This document shows positions 33,002-42,230 of a stretch of DNA of 64,000 bases, one piece after another. The stretch is taken from contig JABIWH010000026.1 in assembly GCA_018701215.1 (NCBI GenBank), positions 14,769 to 78,768 of the forward strand, in the 5' to 3' direction. Position 1 is the stretch's first letter. Each line of letters begins with the position of its first letter. A program made the translations under genes and the position numbers. The stretch is from Rhodospirillaceae bacterium (GTDB lineage: Bacteria; Pseudomonadota; Alphaproteobacteria; GCA-2731375). The notes below the pieces were generated by a model, which saw only the letters and a list, made by a program, of their open reading frames with translations, was not told the DNA's origin and did no database searches.

Positions 33002-33541
33002 ATGGCATTGATGCCGAATATCATGCGGGTTTTGTGTTTTCTGGGGGCTGCTCTGTTGCTGGCGGCCTGCGGTATGGCCGATACCGATCAAAACTATCCC
33101 GAGCGGGAAAGCCGGAGCGCGGATCCGAATCCGACCGGCGAACGGGAGACGGTGTTCGGACCTGGGGGGCTGTCCATTTTTGGCGACAAGAAGAGCGATA
33201 AGGGCGGTGGCGGCAGCGGCATCGGGGTTAACAGTTTTCTCTGGCGCGCCTCGTTGGATACCTTGTCGTTCATGCCGCTTAACTCGGCGGATCCCTTCGG
33301 CGGTGTCATCATCACGGATTGGTACAGCGCCCCGAATAACCCCGACGAACGTTTTAAGATGACGATTTATATTCTGGATCGGCGGTTGCGGGCGGACGGT
33401 ATCAAGGTCGCGGTTTTCAAGCAGGCCAAGGACGCTGCCAGGGAATGGTTGAGCGCCGTGGTCGCGGATGATACATCGACGCAGCTGGAAGATGCGATAT
33501 TGGTCAGGGCCCGGCAATTACGGCTGGATACCTTGCAATAA
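33002..33541 (+). CDS. DUF3576 lipoprotein
   Basis: A 179-residue predicted lipoprotein: hydrophobic MRVLCFLGAALLLAAC with the lipobox cysteine at C23, then an acidic spacer and the DUF3576 domain (GIGVNSFLWRASLDTLSFMPLNSADPFGGVIITDWYSAPNNPDERFKMTIYILDRRLRADGIKVAVFKQ). DUF3576 next to leuS is a standing alphaproteobacterial arrangement. It probably sits in the outer membrane or periplasm. Its function is unknown, although the nearby lptE hints at envelope assembly. Confidence 0.85.
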   Translation: MALMPNIMRVLCFLGAALLLAACGMADTDQNYPERESRSADPNPTGERETVFGPGGLSIFGDKKSDKGGGGSGIGVNSFLWRASLDTLSFMPLNSADPFGGVIITDWYSAPNNPDERFKMTIYILDRRLRADGIKVAVFKQAKDAAREWLSAVVADDTSTQLEDAILVRARQLRLDTLQ

Positions 33542-33649
33542 ACTCAAGTGAATGGCCGCGATAAGTGCTCCCAAAGCGTGGAGCGCGGTGTGTTTTAACG
33601 CAATCATCGGGCCCTCCCCTGTTTGAGCGGCCGAAAGAGGATAGCTCCC

Positions 33650-36238
33650 ATGGCGCGCTATAACGCCAAGACAACAGAAGCAAAATGGCAGGCCGCCTGG
33701 GCCGCGGCCAAGACCTTCGAGGCGGTGGAAGACCGGCAAAAAGAGAAATACTACGTCTTGGAGATGTTTCCCTATCCTTCGGGACGCATCCATATGGGCC
33801 ATGTACGCAACTATGCCATGGGCGATGTGGTGGCGCGCTATAAGCGGGCGCAAGGGTTCAATGTGCTGCACCCCATGGGTTGGGACGCCTTCGGGCTGCC
33901 GGCGGAGAACGCGGCCTTGGAAAAACAGGTCCATCCCGCCAAGTGGACCTACGAGAATATCGCCAATATGCGGGAGCAGCTGCAATCCATGGGCCTGTCC
34001 CTGGATTGGAGCCGGGAATTCGCCACCTGCGACGTGGAATACTACCGCCATCAACAGAAGCTTTTTCTAGACTTTTTGAAGCACGATTTGGCCTACCGCC
34101 GGGAATCCTGGGTTAACTGGGACCCGGTCGAGCATACGGTACTGGCCAATGAACAGGTCATCGATGGTTGCGGCTGGCGTTCCGGGGCGCCGGTGGAACG
34201 GCGGCAGTTATCGCAGTGGTTTTTCCGCATTACCGCCTTTCAGGACGAGTTGTTGGAGGCCCTGGACGATCTGGAGCGTTGGCCGGAGAAAGTCCGCCTG
34301 ATGCAGGCCAATTGGATTGGCCGTTCCGAAGGCGCGCGCCTGCGTTTCGCGGTGCAGCAGGCAACCGGGCAACAGGCGGCGGAGATCGCGGTTTTCACCA
34401 CCCGGCCCGATACGATTTTCGGCGCCTCCTTTCTGGCCCTGTCACCGGATCATCCGTTGACCTCGGAGTTGGCGGACAAGAACCCGGATGTGGCGGCTTT
34501 CGTGGCCGAGTGCCAGCGCCAGGGAACCTCCGAAGAAGTCATTGAAAAGGCCGAAAAACTGGGCCTCGATACTGGCCTCAGGGCGCAACATCCGTTTTTG
34601 CCGGATGTGGAATTACCAATTTATGTAGCCAATTTCGTGCTGATTGAATATGGCACTGGTGCAATTTTCGGTTGCCCGGCACATGATCAACGGGATTTGG
34701 ATTTTGCCCGCAAGTATGACCTGTCGGTTTTGCCCGTCGTGGTACCAGATGGCTCGGATTCTATCGGTTTTTCTGTCGGAAACGAGGCCTATGTGGGGCC
34801 GGGCCGACTGGCCAATTCAGAGTTTTTGGACGGTCTGAGTATCGACGATGCCAAGTCAGAAATCGCCGGCCGGGCTGAGGCTGGCGGTTTTGGTAGCCGC
34901 GAGATTATGTACCGTCTACGGGATTGGGGGGTCTCGCGGCAGCGTTATTGGGGTTGCCCCATTCCGGTTGTGCATTGCGACAGCTGCGGCGTGGTTCCCG
35001 TGGAAGAAGCGGATCTGCCGATTACCCTGCCTGAAGATGTCACCTTTGAGCAGGCGGGCAATCCCCTTGACCGGCACGAGACCTGGGGCGCCGTTGCCTG
35101 CCCGGCTTGTGGCAAGCCGGCGCAACGGGAGACGGATACATTCGATACTTTCGTTGATTCGTCCTGGTATTTTGCCCGGTTTTGTTCGCCGCGGGCTGAA
35201 ACGCCCCTTGATGCCTCGGCGGTGGACTACTGGATGCCGGTGGATCAGTATATCGGCGGCGTCGAACATGCCATTCTGCACCTGCTTTATGCCCGTTTTT
35301 TCACCCGCGCCATGGAAAAATGTGGCCATGTGAGGGTCAGCGAGCCGTTTGCCGGTCTTTTTACCCAAGGCATGGTCTGTCACGAAACCTATCGTGGCGA
35401 AGACGGCATCTGGCTGGAGCCGACCGAGGTGGAACGCACTGATAGTGGGGATATTCGGCGTTTAGACAACCATTCGACGGTAACGGTGGGCCGTTCGGAG
35501 AAAATGTCAAAATCGCGCAAGAATGTTATCGATCCCGAGGATATTATCGAGCGCTATGGCGCTGACACGGCGCGCTGGTTCATGCTCTCCGACAGCCCGC
35601 CGGAGCGGGATTTAGAGTGGACCGACGGCGGCATCGAGGGCGCCTGGCGCTTTACCGGTAGAATTTGGCGCATTATCGAAGAGTCCATAACGAGCCTGCC
35701 GACGGCGGGCAGCCCCGCACCGCTGCAACTAAGTGATAACGCCGTTGCTTTGCGCCGCCTGACCCATCAGGCCATGGGCGCGGTGACCGATGGCATTGAA
35801 AGATTTCAATTCAATGTTTCGGTAGCTCGGCTGTATGAATTAGCCAATGCTCTTGCGGCTTTTAAGGCAAATGGCGGCGATGATACCACCGGCGAGCGCT
35901 GGGCGCAGCGCGAAGCCATCGAGACCTTGGTGCTGATGATCGGTCCCATGATGCCGCATCTGGCGGAAGAAGCCTGGCAGGCGCTGGGTCTGGACGGGTT
36001 GTTGGCGGACGCGCCCTGGCCCAAGGCCGATCCGGCCCTTTTGGTCGAAGCGAGCATTACCATAGCCGTGCAATTGAACGGTAAAATGCGCGCAACGCTA
36101 GATATCGAGCCGGATCAATCCGAAGATACGGTGCGCGAGGCCGCTTTGGCGCTGGAAAAAGTTAAATCGGCGATCGGTGACAAGGCTGTACGCCGGGTCA
36201 TTGTCGTGCCCAACCGTATCGTCAATATCGTTGCCTAG
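33650..36238 (+). CDS. leuS: Leucyl-tRNA synthetase
   Basis: An 862-residue class I aminoacyl-tRNA synthetase. The signature motifs are HMGH at 48-51 (PYPSGRIHMGHVRNY) and KMSKS at 618-622. An editing (CP1) domain lies between, with TTRPDTIFGASFLALSPDHP, and the C-terminal anticodon-binding part follows. ATG 33650 follows AAAGAGG at 9-bp spacing. The length is normal. The stop codon TAG is directly followed by the lptE ATG. Confidence 0.98.
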   Translation: MARYNAKTTEAKWQAAWAAAKTFEAVEDRQKEKYYVLEMFPYPSGRIHMGHVRNYAMGDVVARYKRAQGFNVLHPMGWDAFGLPAENAALEKQVHPAKWTYENIANMREQLQSMGLSLDWSREFATCDVEYYRHQQKLFLDFLKHDLAYRRESWVNWDPVEHTVLANEQVIDGCGWRSGAPVERRQLSQWFFRITAFQDELLEALDDLERWPEKVRLMQANWIGRSEGARLRFAVQQATGQQAAEIAVFTTRPDTIFGASFLALSPDHPLTSELADKNPDVAAFVAECQRQGTSEEVIEKAEKLGLDTGLRAQHPFLPDVELPIYVANFVLIEYGTGAIFGCPAHDQRDLDFARKYDLSVLPVVVPDGSDSIGFSVGNEAYVGPGRLANSEFLDGLSIDDAKSEIAGRAEAGGFGSREIMYRLRDWGVSRQRYWGCPIPVVHCDSCGVVPVEEADLPITLPEDVTFEQAGNPLDRHETWGAVACPACGKPAQRETDTFDTFVDSSWYFARFCSPRAETPLDASAVDYWMPVDQYIGGVEHAILHLLYARFFTRAMEKCGHVRVSEPFAGLFTQGMVCHETYRGEDGIWLEPTEVERTDSGDIRRLDNHSTVTVGRSEKMSKSRKNVIDPEDIIERYGADTARWFMLSDSPPERDLEWTDGGIEGAWRFTGRIWRIIEESITSLPTAGSPAPLQLSDNAVALRRLTHQAMGAVTDGIERFQFNVSVARLYELANALAAFKANGGDDTTGERWAQREAIETLVLMIGPMMPHLAEEAWQALGLDGLLADAPWPKADPALLVEASITIAVQLNGKMRATLDIEPDQSEDTVREAALALEKVKSAIGDKAVRRVIVVPNRIVNIVA

Positions 36239-36787
36239 ATGCCAAGGCCGGGACGACAATTCGGACGTTGGTTATGGGCTGGATTGCTTTGTGGTTTTAC
36301 CATTGTAGTTGTTGCCGGCTGTGGTTTTCAGCCGCTGCACGGCCACAAAGATAAGGGCCGGGCTGCTGCAACGGGCAATACCCTAAGCGACATGGCTTAT
36401 GTCAGGGTGGCGCCGATCCCTGATCGCGTGGGGCAGCTGGTGAGCAACCATTTGCGAGATCGGATGCAGCCAAATGGCGAGGCCAGGCGCCCTGTATTTC
36501 GATTGTCGACGACCTTGAGTGAAAACCGCGAGGGCCTGGCTTTTCAACAGGATGATAGCGCAACCCGCTATAATCTGCGGCTTTCCGCGCATTTTGTATT
36601 GACCGATAGCCGTGACGGAACGGAATTGTTGCAGGGCACTTTCCGCGCCATCGCCGCCTATAACGTGGTACGTTCCGATTATGCCAACTTGGTCAGTCTT
36701 AAGGACGCACGTAGGCGCGCCGCCTATAGCGTGGCCGAGGGGATAGAAAGCCGCATCGCGGTCTATTTCTCCCGCCGCCGCGAGTGA
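36239..36787 (+). CDS. lptE: LPS-assembly lipoprotein LptE
   Basis: A 182-residue lipoprotein with the lipobox VVVAGC (C28) and GFQPLHG directly after the cysteine, the usual start of mature LptE. The rest shows the conserved LptE pattern: VRVAPIPDRVGQLVSNHLRDRMQP, and RYNLRLSAHFVLTDSRDGTELLQGTFRAIAAYNVVRSDYANLVS. LptE plugs the LptD barrel that inserts lipopolysaccharide into the outer membrane. It begins at the base after the leuS stop codon and precedes holA by 24 bp. Confidence 0.92.
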   Translation: MPRPGRQFGRWLWAGLLCGFTIVVVAGCGFQPLHGHKDKGRAAATGNTLSDMAYVRVAPIPDRVGQLVSNHLRDRMQPNGEARRPVFRLSTTLSENREGLAFQQDDSATRYNLRLSAHFVLTDSRDGTELLQGTFRAIAAYNVVRSDYANLVSLKDARRRAAYSVAEGIESRIAVYFSRRRE

Positions 36788-36811
36788 AACGCCAAGAAAC
36801 TAGGTAATGCC

Positions 36812-37858
36812 ATGGTAAAGATCGCTAATCGCGGCATTGACGCTTTCGTCAAAGCGCCCGACAGCGGTATCGTGGCGGTGTTATTGTTTGGTGAAGACAA
36901 CGGTCTGGTGCGCGAGCGCGCGGGCCGCATCGCCGCCGCCGTGGTTGATGATCCCGCCGACCCCTTTCGCGTCGCCGAATTGATGCCCAACCTGTTAAAG
37001 GATGATCCCACCCGCCTGTTTGATGAAATGGGCGCCTTGTGCTTAACCGGCGGCCGGCGCCTAGTGCGCCTTAGCTCCGCTGGAAATGCCCATAGTGGTG
37101 CGGTTAAGGCAGTGCTTGACGACGATTTGATTGCTAAAAATGGCAGTTTACTGGTGGTTGAGGCCGGCCCCCTGGCACCGCGTGACAGTCTGCGCAAATT
37201 GTTCGAAGGCCATCCCCGGGGCGCGGCCATTCCCTGCTATCCAGACGATGGCCGTTCCCTTGAAGGCTTGATCCAGGATACCCTGGGGGCCCATGGCCTG
37301 CAGATCGAGCCTTCGGCAATGGCCTATTTATGCGATAACCTGGGCACTGATCGTTTGGCCACCCGCTCGGAATTGGAAAAACTGGCTTTGTATAAGGGTC
37401 AAAACGGCGGTTCGGTCTCCTTGGCCGAGGCGGAGGCCAACGTGGGCGATGGCGCACCGCTGGCCCGGGACGATGTGGCCCTGGCCACCGCTAGCGGCGA
37501 TCAGGCCGGGCTCGACAAGGCCTTGATGAAATGCCGTGTCGCCGGCGAATCTCCCATTGCCATTCTGCGCGCGGTGATCCGCCATCTGCAACGCCTCCAC
37601 CTACTTTCACTAAAGGCTGGCAACGGCGGCGATCTGGGTCAGCTGATCAAATCCCACCGACCGCCAATCTTCTTTAAACATCAACAGCTTATCCAGCGGC
37701 AGCTGCAATATTGGCGGCCCGCCCGCCTGGCGCAGGCGCTGGCGATCCTGACCCAGGCCGAATTGGATTGTAAGAGCACGGGCATGCCGGCGGATGCGGT
37801 CTGCGGCCGGGCCCTGATCCGTATCGCCAACGCGGCGCGGCCGCCAGCAAGACGCTGA
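36812..37858 (+). CDS. holA: DNA polymerase III delta subunit
   Basis: A 348-residue clamp-loader subunit that opens the beta clamp. The sequence follows the HolA pattern: VAVLLFGEDNGLVRERAGRIAAAVV near the N-terminus, LLVVEAGPLAPRDSLRKLFE, YPDDGRSLEGLIQDTLGAHGLQIEPSAMAYLCDNLGTDRLATRSELEKLALY in the middle, and the C-terminal collar domain ending CGRALIRIANAAR. The lptE-holA pair before parB is conserved in the class. It ends convergently with parB, 21 bp apart. Confidence 0.93.
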   Translation: MVKIANRGIDAFVKAPDSGIVAVLLFGEDNGLVRERAGRIAAAVVDDPADPFRVAELMPNLLKDDPTRLFDEMGALCLTGGRRLVRLSSAGNAHSGAVKAVLDDDLIAKNGSLLVVEAGPLAPRDSLRKLFEGHPRGAAIPCYPDDGRSLEGLIQDTLGAHGLQIEPSAMAYLCDNLGTDRLATRSELEKLALYKGQNGGSVSLAEAEANVGDGAPLARDDVALATASGDQAGLDKALMKCRVAGESPIAILRAVIRHLQRLHLLSLKAGNGGDLGQLIKSHRPPIFFKHQQLIQRQLQYWRPARLAQALAILTQAELDCKSTGMPADAVCGRALIRIANAARPPARR

Positions 37859-37883
37859 CAACCTTCGCGATCGCTTTTGTCAG
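37855..37883. terminator. Weak bidirectional hairpin between holA and parB
   Basis: CTGACAA (37855-37861) pairs exactly with TTGTCAG (37877-37883) around a loop containing GCGATCGC. It overlaps both stop codons. Without a T-run it is only a weak terminator candidate. Confidence 0.3.
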
Positions 37884-38767
37884 TCGTGGGGTTGCTGGTT
37901 CAGGCGGTTGAGAATTTCGTCGAACTGATCGAGCGAGGTAAAGGCGATACGCACTTCGCCGCGTTCGCCATGGTGATTGATCTTCACCGTCAGGCCCAGT
38001 TTTTCCGACAATTGCCGTTCCATGGCCAGAGTGTTGGGATCCCGGGCCGGCGTGGCGGCAGCGGCGTCACCTGTTGCCGCTGTTTTTAGCGGTTTTTTGA
38101 CCAAAGCCTCGGTCTGGCGCACATTTAGGTCTTTTCGCACCACGGTTTGCGCCAATGCCTCGGGATCTTCGGCACTCAACAGCGCCCGGCCATGGCCTGC
38201 CGACAGACGGCCATCCTGCAACATCGCCTTAACCCCATCGGGCAGGCCGAGAAGACGCATGATATTGGCCACATGGCTGCGGCTTTTCCCCACCCGACGC
38301 GCCAGATCGTCTTGTGTATTGGCGAATTCGTCCATCAGGCGGCGGTAGCCTTCCGCCTCTTCCAATGCGGTTAGATCCTGACGCTGCACATTTTCGATCA
38401 ACGCCACTTCCAAGGCCTGGCCATCGTCCAGCTCCTTGACGATAACGGGGACCTCATACAACTTCGCCGCTTGGGCCGCGCGCCAGCGGCGCTCGCCCGC
38501 GACAATTTCAAAGCTGCTGTTATCCTCGTCCAGGCGTCGCACCAGGATCGGCATCAGAATACCGTTTTCCTGGATCGAGTCCGTCAGGGCCTGTAGTTCC
38601 TCTGGGTCGAAATAGTCCCGCGGCTGATAACGATTGGGGACCAGAGCCTCAATCGGCACCGTCTTGCCCACGCGCAGGCGGTCAAGGGCCGGTTGATCGT
38701 CGGGATCTTCGGCCAGCAGAGCCGAGAGGCCGCGGCCAAGACCTTTGCGGGGGGTTTCTTCGCTCAT
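37880..38767 (-). CDS. parB: Chromosome-partitioning protein ParB
   Basis: A 295-residue CTP-dependent DNA clamp that loads at parS. The CTP-binding region has GERRWRA (91-97) and ENVQRQDL (125-132). A helix-turn-helix follows (QDDLARRVGKSRSHVANIMRLLGLP, about 152-176). The N-terminal KGLGRGLSALLAE contacts ParA. The C-terminal dimerisation helix ends RIAFTSLDQFDEILNRLNQQ. Overlaps parA by 4 bp. Two perfect parS sites lie at 40187 and 42193. Confidence 0.97.
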   Translation of the reverse strand: MSEETPRKGLGRGLSALLAEDPDDQPALDRLRVGKTVPIEALVPNRYQPRDYFDPEELQALTDSIQENGILMPILVRRLDEDNSSFEIVAGERRWRAAQAAKLYEVPVIVKELDDGQALEVALIENVQRQDLTALEEAEGYRRLMDEFANTQDDLARRVGKSRSHVANIMRLLGLPDGVKAMLQDGRLSAGHGRALLSAEDPEALAQTVVRKDLNVRQTEALVKKPLKTAATGDAAAATPARDPNTLAMERQLSEKLGLTVKINHHGERGEVRIAFTSLDQFDEILNRLNQQPHD

Positions 38768-39621
38768 GCTGCCTCTGCTAAGCGCTCTCGCCGTAACATT
38801 TCGCTGGCCAATTGCATGTAGGCCAGGCTACCAGCGCATTTGTGATCATACAACAAAGCCGGTTTGCCATGGGACGGCGCCTCCGACACCCGCACGTTGC
38901 GGGGAATTATGGTTCGATACACTTTGTCGCCCAGATAGTCGCGTACATCCTGGGCGACCTGATCCGACAGATTATTGCGCTTATCATACATGGTCAAGAC
39001 AACGCCTTGAATTTCCAGCTCGGCATTGAAAGCCGCGCGGATGCGTTCAATGGTTTTCATCAACATGGACAGGCCTTCCAGCGCGAAAAACTCGCACTGC
39101 AACGGCACCACCACGGATTTCGCCGCCACCAGCGCGTTGACCGTCAACAATCCCAGGGACGGCGGGCTATCAATCAAAACATAATCCAGCTCATTGCCTG
39201 TCGCGGCAAGGGCTTCGCGCAGGCGGTAGGCCCGGCGCGGCATGTCAACCAACTCCAATTCCGCGCCGGTCAGATCAATGGTCGAGGGTATGATGCTCAA
39301 GCCGGGAATGCCGGTCTCCACCGCCGCCTCGGCCACGGTCGCCTCGCCCATCAGCACATCATAGGAACTAATGGCGCGGTTGGTCCGGTCAATGCCCAGA
39401 CCGGTGCTGGCATTGCCCTGTGGATCCAGGTCCACGACCAGAACCCGCCGGCCAATCGCGGCCAGACCGGTACCTAGATTAATCGCCGTGGTGGTCTTGC
39501 CGACGCCGCCCTTCTGATTGGAAATGGCCATGACACGCGGCGGCTTGGCAATGCCGGAATGCGCTTGTTCCGATTGTCGGGTATGGGATTGGGGAGTATT
39601 GGATTGGGAAAAATCAGACAC
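38764..39621 (-). CDS. parA: Chromosome-partitioning ATPase ParA
   Basis: A 285-residue deviant-Walker ATPase. The P-loop is KGGVGKT (37-43) in AISNQKGGVGKTTTAINLG. The second motif VDLDPQGNASTGLG and DYVLIDSPPSLGLLTVNAL are also present. It moves ParB-parS complexes after origin duplication. The GTG at 39621 overlaps the rsmG stop by 8 bp; the first 28 residues are a polar extension (SDFSQSNTPQSHTRQSEQAHS). Co-transcribed with parB. Confidence 0.97.
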   Translation of the reverse strand: MSDFSQSNTPQSHTRQSEQAHSGIAKPPRVMAISNQKGGVGKTTTAINLGTGLAAIGRRVLVVDLDPQGNASTGLGIDRTNRAISSYDVLMGEATVAEAAVETGIPGLSIIPSTIDLTGAELELVDMPRRAYRLREALAATGNELDYVLIDSPPSLGLLTVNALVAAKSVVVPLQCEFFALEGLSMLMKTIERIRAAFNAELEIQGVVLTMYDKRNNLSDQVAQDVRDYLGDKVYRTIIPRNVRVSEAPSHGKPALLYDHKCAGSLAYMQLASEMLRRERLAEAA

Positions 39622-40291
39622 GGGATATCTCCGTCAGCTGCAAAATAGACCCCGACCCATCCGTCACACTTGGGATGCGCCGTACCTTTATTTTCCAATA
39701 TTTTGTGGCTTCGGTCAATTCAGCATCTACATCTTGTCCCTTTAATAGCAATATTTGCCCACCGGCAACCAAGTGCGGATAGGCTAGCGACAACAGGCGC
39801 GGCAACGGCCCCAGGGCGCGGGCGGAAATGGTTCGTGCGGCCTGGGGCGGCAACGTCTCGATTCTCTCATTGTGTACAGTCACTTCCGTGCCCGTGACCC
39901 GCGCGGCTTCACGCAGGAATGCGCATTTGCGGCCATCGCTCTCTATCAGGTGGATATTTTGGACACCGGCAATGGCCAGCACCAATCCAGGGAAACCCGC
40001 ACCGCTACCTAGGTCAAGCCAGGGGTCTGAGAGATTTTTATTGTCTTGATCCTGATAGAACGTGCGTAATTGGATCGAATCGAGCATATGCCGACGCCAA
40101 AGATCATCCAGGCTACGCCGGCTTACCAGGTTGATGCGCGGATTCCATTTGCGCAACAGGGCTTCATAGGCCTGAAGGCGGTCCAGTGTTTCACGTGAAA
40201 CATCCGCAGCCTTCTGAAATTGGGCAGGTGTCAGAGCGCTGGGCGTTTCATTGTCCTTAGGCAACAGCGGATCGCCTGTTTCGCCGCACAT
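39614..40291 (-). CDS. rsmG: 16S rRNA (guanine-N7)-methyltransferase
   Basis: A 225-residue SAM-dependent methyltransferase (GidB) that modifies G527 of 16S rRNA. It has VSRETLDRLQAYEALLRKWNPRINLVSRRSLDDLWRRHMLDSIQL, then the SAM motif DLGSGAGFPGLVLAIAG. ATG 40291 overlaps the end of mnmG by 35 bp. An unusual point is that a perfect 16-bp parS site is embedded in the coding sequence near the 5' end (40187-40202), where it encodes the VSRET segment. Confidence 0.95.
   Translation of the reverse strand: MCGETGDPLLPKDNETPSALTPAQFQKAADVSRETLDRLQAYEALLRKWNPRINLVSRRSLDDLWRRHMLDSIQLRTFYQDQDNKNLSDPWLDLGSGAGFPGLVLAIAGVQNIHLIESDGRKCAFLREAARVTGTEVTVHNERIETLPPQAARTISARALGPLPRLLSLAYPHLVAGGQILLLKGQDVDAELTEATKYWKIKVRRIPSVTDGSGSILQLTEISRV
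40187..40202. promoter_or_regulatory. parS site 1 (ParB-binding centromere)
   Basis: TGTTTCACGTGAAACA is identical to the universal 16-bp parS consensus and is a perfect palindrome. It lies within rsmG, 1.4 kb from parB and about 14.7 kb from the proposed origin. Confidence 0.97.
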
Positions 40292-42119
40292 GGGCAAGTA
40301 ATATCGTCACCGCCGCAGGGGTAACACCCGGAATTCTTGCCGCCGCACCCAAAGTGGCGGGTCCGTGGCGCTTCAATTTTTCCCGAACCTCATTTGAAAA
40401 GCCCTTTATCTGCTCGTAGTCGAGATTTTTTGGCAATTCCAACGACTCGTCCCGACGATATGCTTCAATATCCGCCTGCTGCCGAGACAAATAACTCGCA
40501 TAGTGGGCTTCAATCTCCAACTGTGCCACAATGGCTGCCGGTACCGACCCCAGTTCCGGCCAAATAGCAATCAAACGGGTAAAATCAACATCCTTGAACG
40601 CCAGCAGCTCCATTCCGCTGCGTCGGCGGCCATCCTGTTTGATGGCAATACCATGGGCACTGGCCTCGTGGGGCGTTACCTGCCATGCTTCCAGCATATG
40701 CCGCGCCTGGCTTAGGGCCGCATCCTTGCCCTGAAACACTACTTGGCGTTCGGCGCCGACACAGCCCAAGGAGACACCCAAAGGTGTCAGCCGTTGATCC
40801 GCATTGTCGGAGCGCAGCAACAAGCGGTATTCCGCACGGGAGGTGAACATTCGATAGGGTTCTTGAGTACCCCGGGTTACCAGATCATCTATCATCACGC
40901 CGATATAACCTTGCGCCCGGTCCAAGACAAACGCTGCACCGTCCCCCGCCGCCAGGGCCGCATTCAACCCGGCCATCAAGCCTTGGGCCGCCGCTTCCTC
41001 ATAGCCCGTGGTGCCATTGATTTGCCCGGCCAGATATAAACCCGGCAAGCGCCGGGTTTCCAGGCTGGGCCACAATTCCCTGGGATCAACGAAATCGTAC
41101 TCGATGGCATAACCCGGCTGCATCATCGCCACATTTTCCAGGCCAGGAATCTCTTTCAACAGAGCGGCTTGAATATCTTCCGGCAGGGAGGTGGAGATAC
41201 CGTTGGGATAAACCGTATGGTCGTCCAGGCCCTCCGGCTCCAGGAAAATCTGATGCCGCTGCCGATCGGCGAAGCGCACCACCTTATCCTCGATGGACGG
41301 GCAATAGCGCGGCCCGGTACCTTCAATCTGCCCGGTGTAAATCGGCGCCCGGTCCAGGTTGGCGCGGATCAGCTCATGCCCTGCCGGATTGGTCCAGGTT
41401 ATATGACAGTCGATCTGGCGATTGCTGATACGCTCCGTCAGGGTAGAGAACGGCTCTGGCGGATGGTCGCCGGGCTGGCGCTCCAACGCCGCCCAATCAA
41501 TCGTGCGCCCGTCCAGGCGCGGCGGCGTTCCCGTTTTCAAGCGGTCTATATTGAGGCCCAGCCCATAAAGGCGCTTTGACAGACCCAGGGCCGGCGCCTC
41601 CCCCATGCGGCCCGCCGGCCAGGTCTTCTCGCCAATATGAATTTGGCCGCGCAAAAATGTCCCCGTCGTCACCACCACCCGGCCGCCGGCAAATTCCCGG
41701 CCATCTTCCAAGCGCACCCCGGCAACCAGGCCATTCTGTAGGATCAGATCGTCGACCGCGCCGGCCTGTATTGAAAGGTTTTCCACCACGGCCAAAGTCT
41801 GCTGCATGGCGGTCCGGTACAGGGCGCGGTCGGCCTGGGCGCGAAGGCCCCGCACCGCCGGTCCCTTACGGCGGTTGAGCATGCGGAACTGAATTCCGCC
41901 GGCGTCCGCGACACGCCCCATCAGGCCATCAAGGGCATCAATCTCACGCACCAAATGGCCCTTGCCCAAACCGCCGATGGCCGGGTTGCAGGACATCTCG
42001 CCGATGGTTTCCAGGCGGTGGGTCAACAGCAGGGTCCGCGCGCCCATACGCGCCGAGGCCGCCGCCGCCTCACAACCGGCATGGCCGCCGCCGACCACAA
42101 TGACATCGTAGTTCTTCAT
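40257..42119 (-). CDS. mnmG: tRNA U34 carboxymethylaminomethyl modification enzyme MnmG
   Basis: A 620-residue FAD-dependent enzyme (GidA) that works with MnmE on wobble uridine. The FAD-binding start is NYDVIVVGGGHAGCEAAAASARMGARTLLLT. Family signatures include MSCNPAIGGLGKGHLVREIDALDG, RYCPSIEDKVVRFADR and GQINGTTGYEEAAAQGLMAGLNAAL, with a C-terminal helical MnmE-binding domain. ATG 42119 is chosen as the family start; the longer frame adds only a proline-rich leader. parS site 2 lies 74 bp upstream. Confidence 0.97.
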   Translation of the reverse strand: MKNYDVIVVGGGHAGCEAAAASARMGARTLLLTHRLETIGEMSCNPAIGGLGKGHLVREIDALDGLMGRVADAGGIQFRMLNRRKGPAVRGLRAQADRALYRTAMQQTLAVVENLSIQAGAVDDLILQNGLVAGVRLEDGREFAGGRVVVTTGTFLRGQIHIGEKTWPAGRMGEAPALGLSKRLYGLGLNIDRLKTGTPPRLDGRTIDWAALERQPGDHPPEPFSTLTERISNRQIDCHITWTNPAGHELIRANLDRAPIYTGQIEGTGPRYCPSIEDKVVRFADRQRHQIFLEPEGLDDHTVYPNGISTSLPEDIQAALLKEIPGLENVAMMQPGYAIEYDFVDPRELWPSLETRRLPGLYLAGQINGTTGYEEAAAQGLMAGLNAALAAGDGAAFVLDRAQGYIGVMIDDLVTRGTQEPYRMFTSRAEYRLLLRSDNADQRLTPLGVSLGCVGAERQVVFQGKDAALSQARHMLEAWQVTPHEASAHGIAIKQDGRRRSGMELLAFKDVDFTRLIAIWPELGSVPAAIVAQLEIEAHYASYLSRQQADIEAYRRDESLELPKNLDYEQIKGFSNEVREKLKRHGPATLGAAARIPGVTPAAVTILLAHVRRNRRSAVA

Positions 42120-42192
42120 GGCGGGCAAAATAGGCAGAGCCGGGGGCAGAGTCAAAATGTCCCGTCAAAAGTTCCCGGAAATATTCTCCCGA

Positions 42193-42208
42193 TGTTTCAC
42201 GTGAAACA
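42193..42208. promoter_or_regulatory. parS site 2 (ParB-binding centromere)
   Basis: A second exact TGTTTCACGTGAAACA, in the 111-bp gap between mnmE and mnmG, 1,990 bp from site 1. The bases after it (ATCGCCACGG) happen to resemble part of the operator-like element at 964-991. Confidence 0.97.
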
Positions 42209-42230
42209 TCGCCACGGCAAAATACCTACT

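Noticed and set aside
42204..42217. Third copy of the 964/7458 operator-like element next to parS site 2
   Set aside because: Only one half-site plus neighbouring bases match; the partner half-site is occupied by parS itself, and AATAG is missing.
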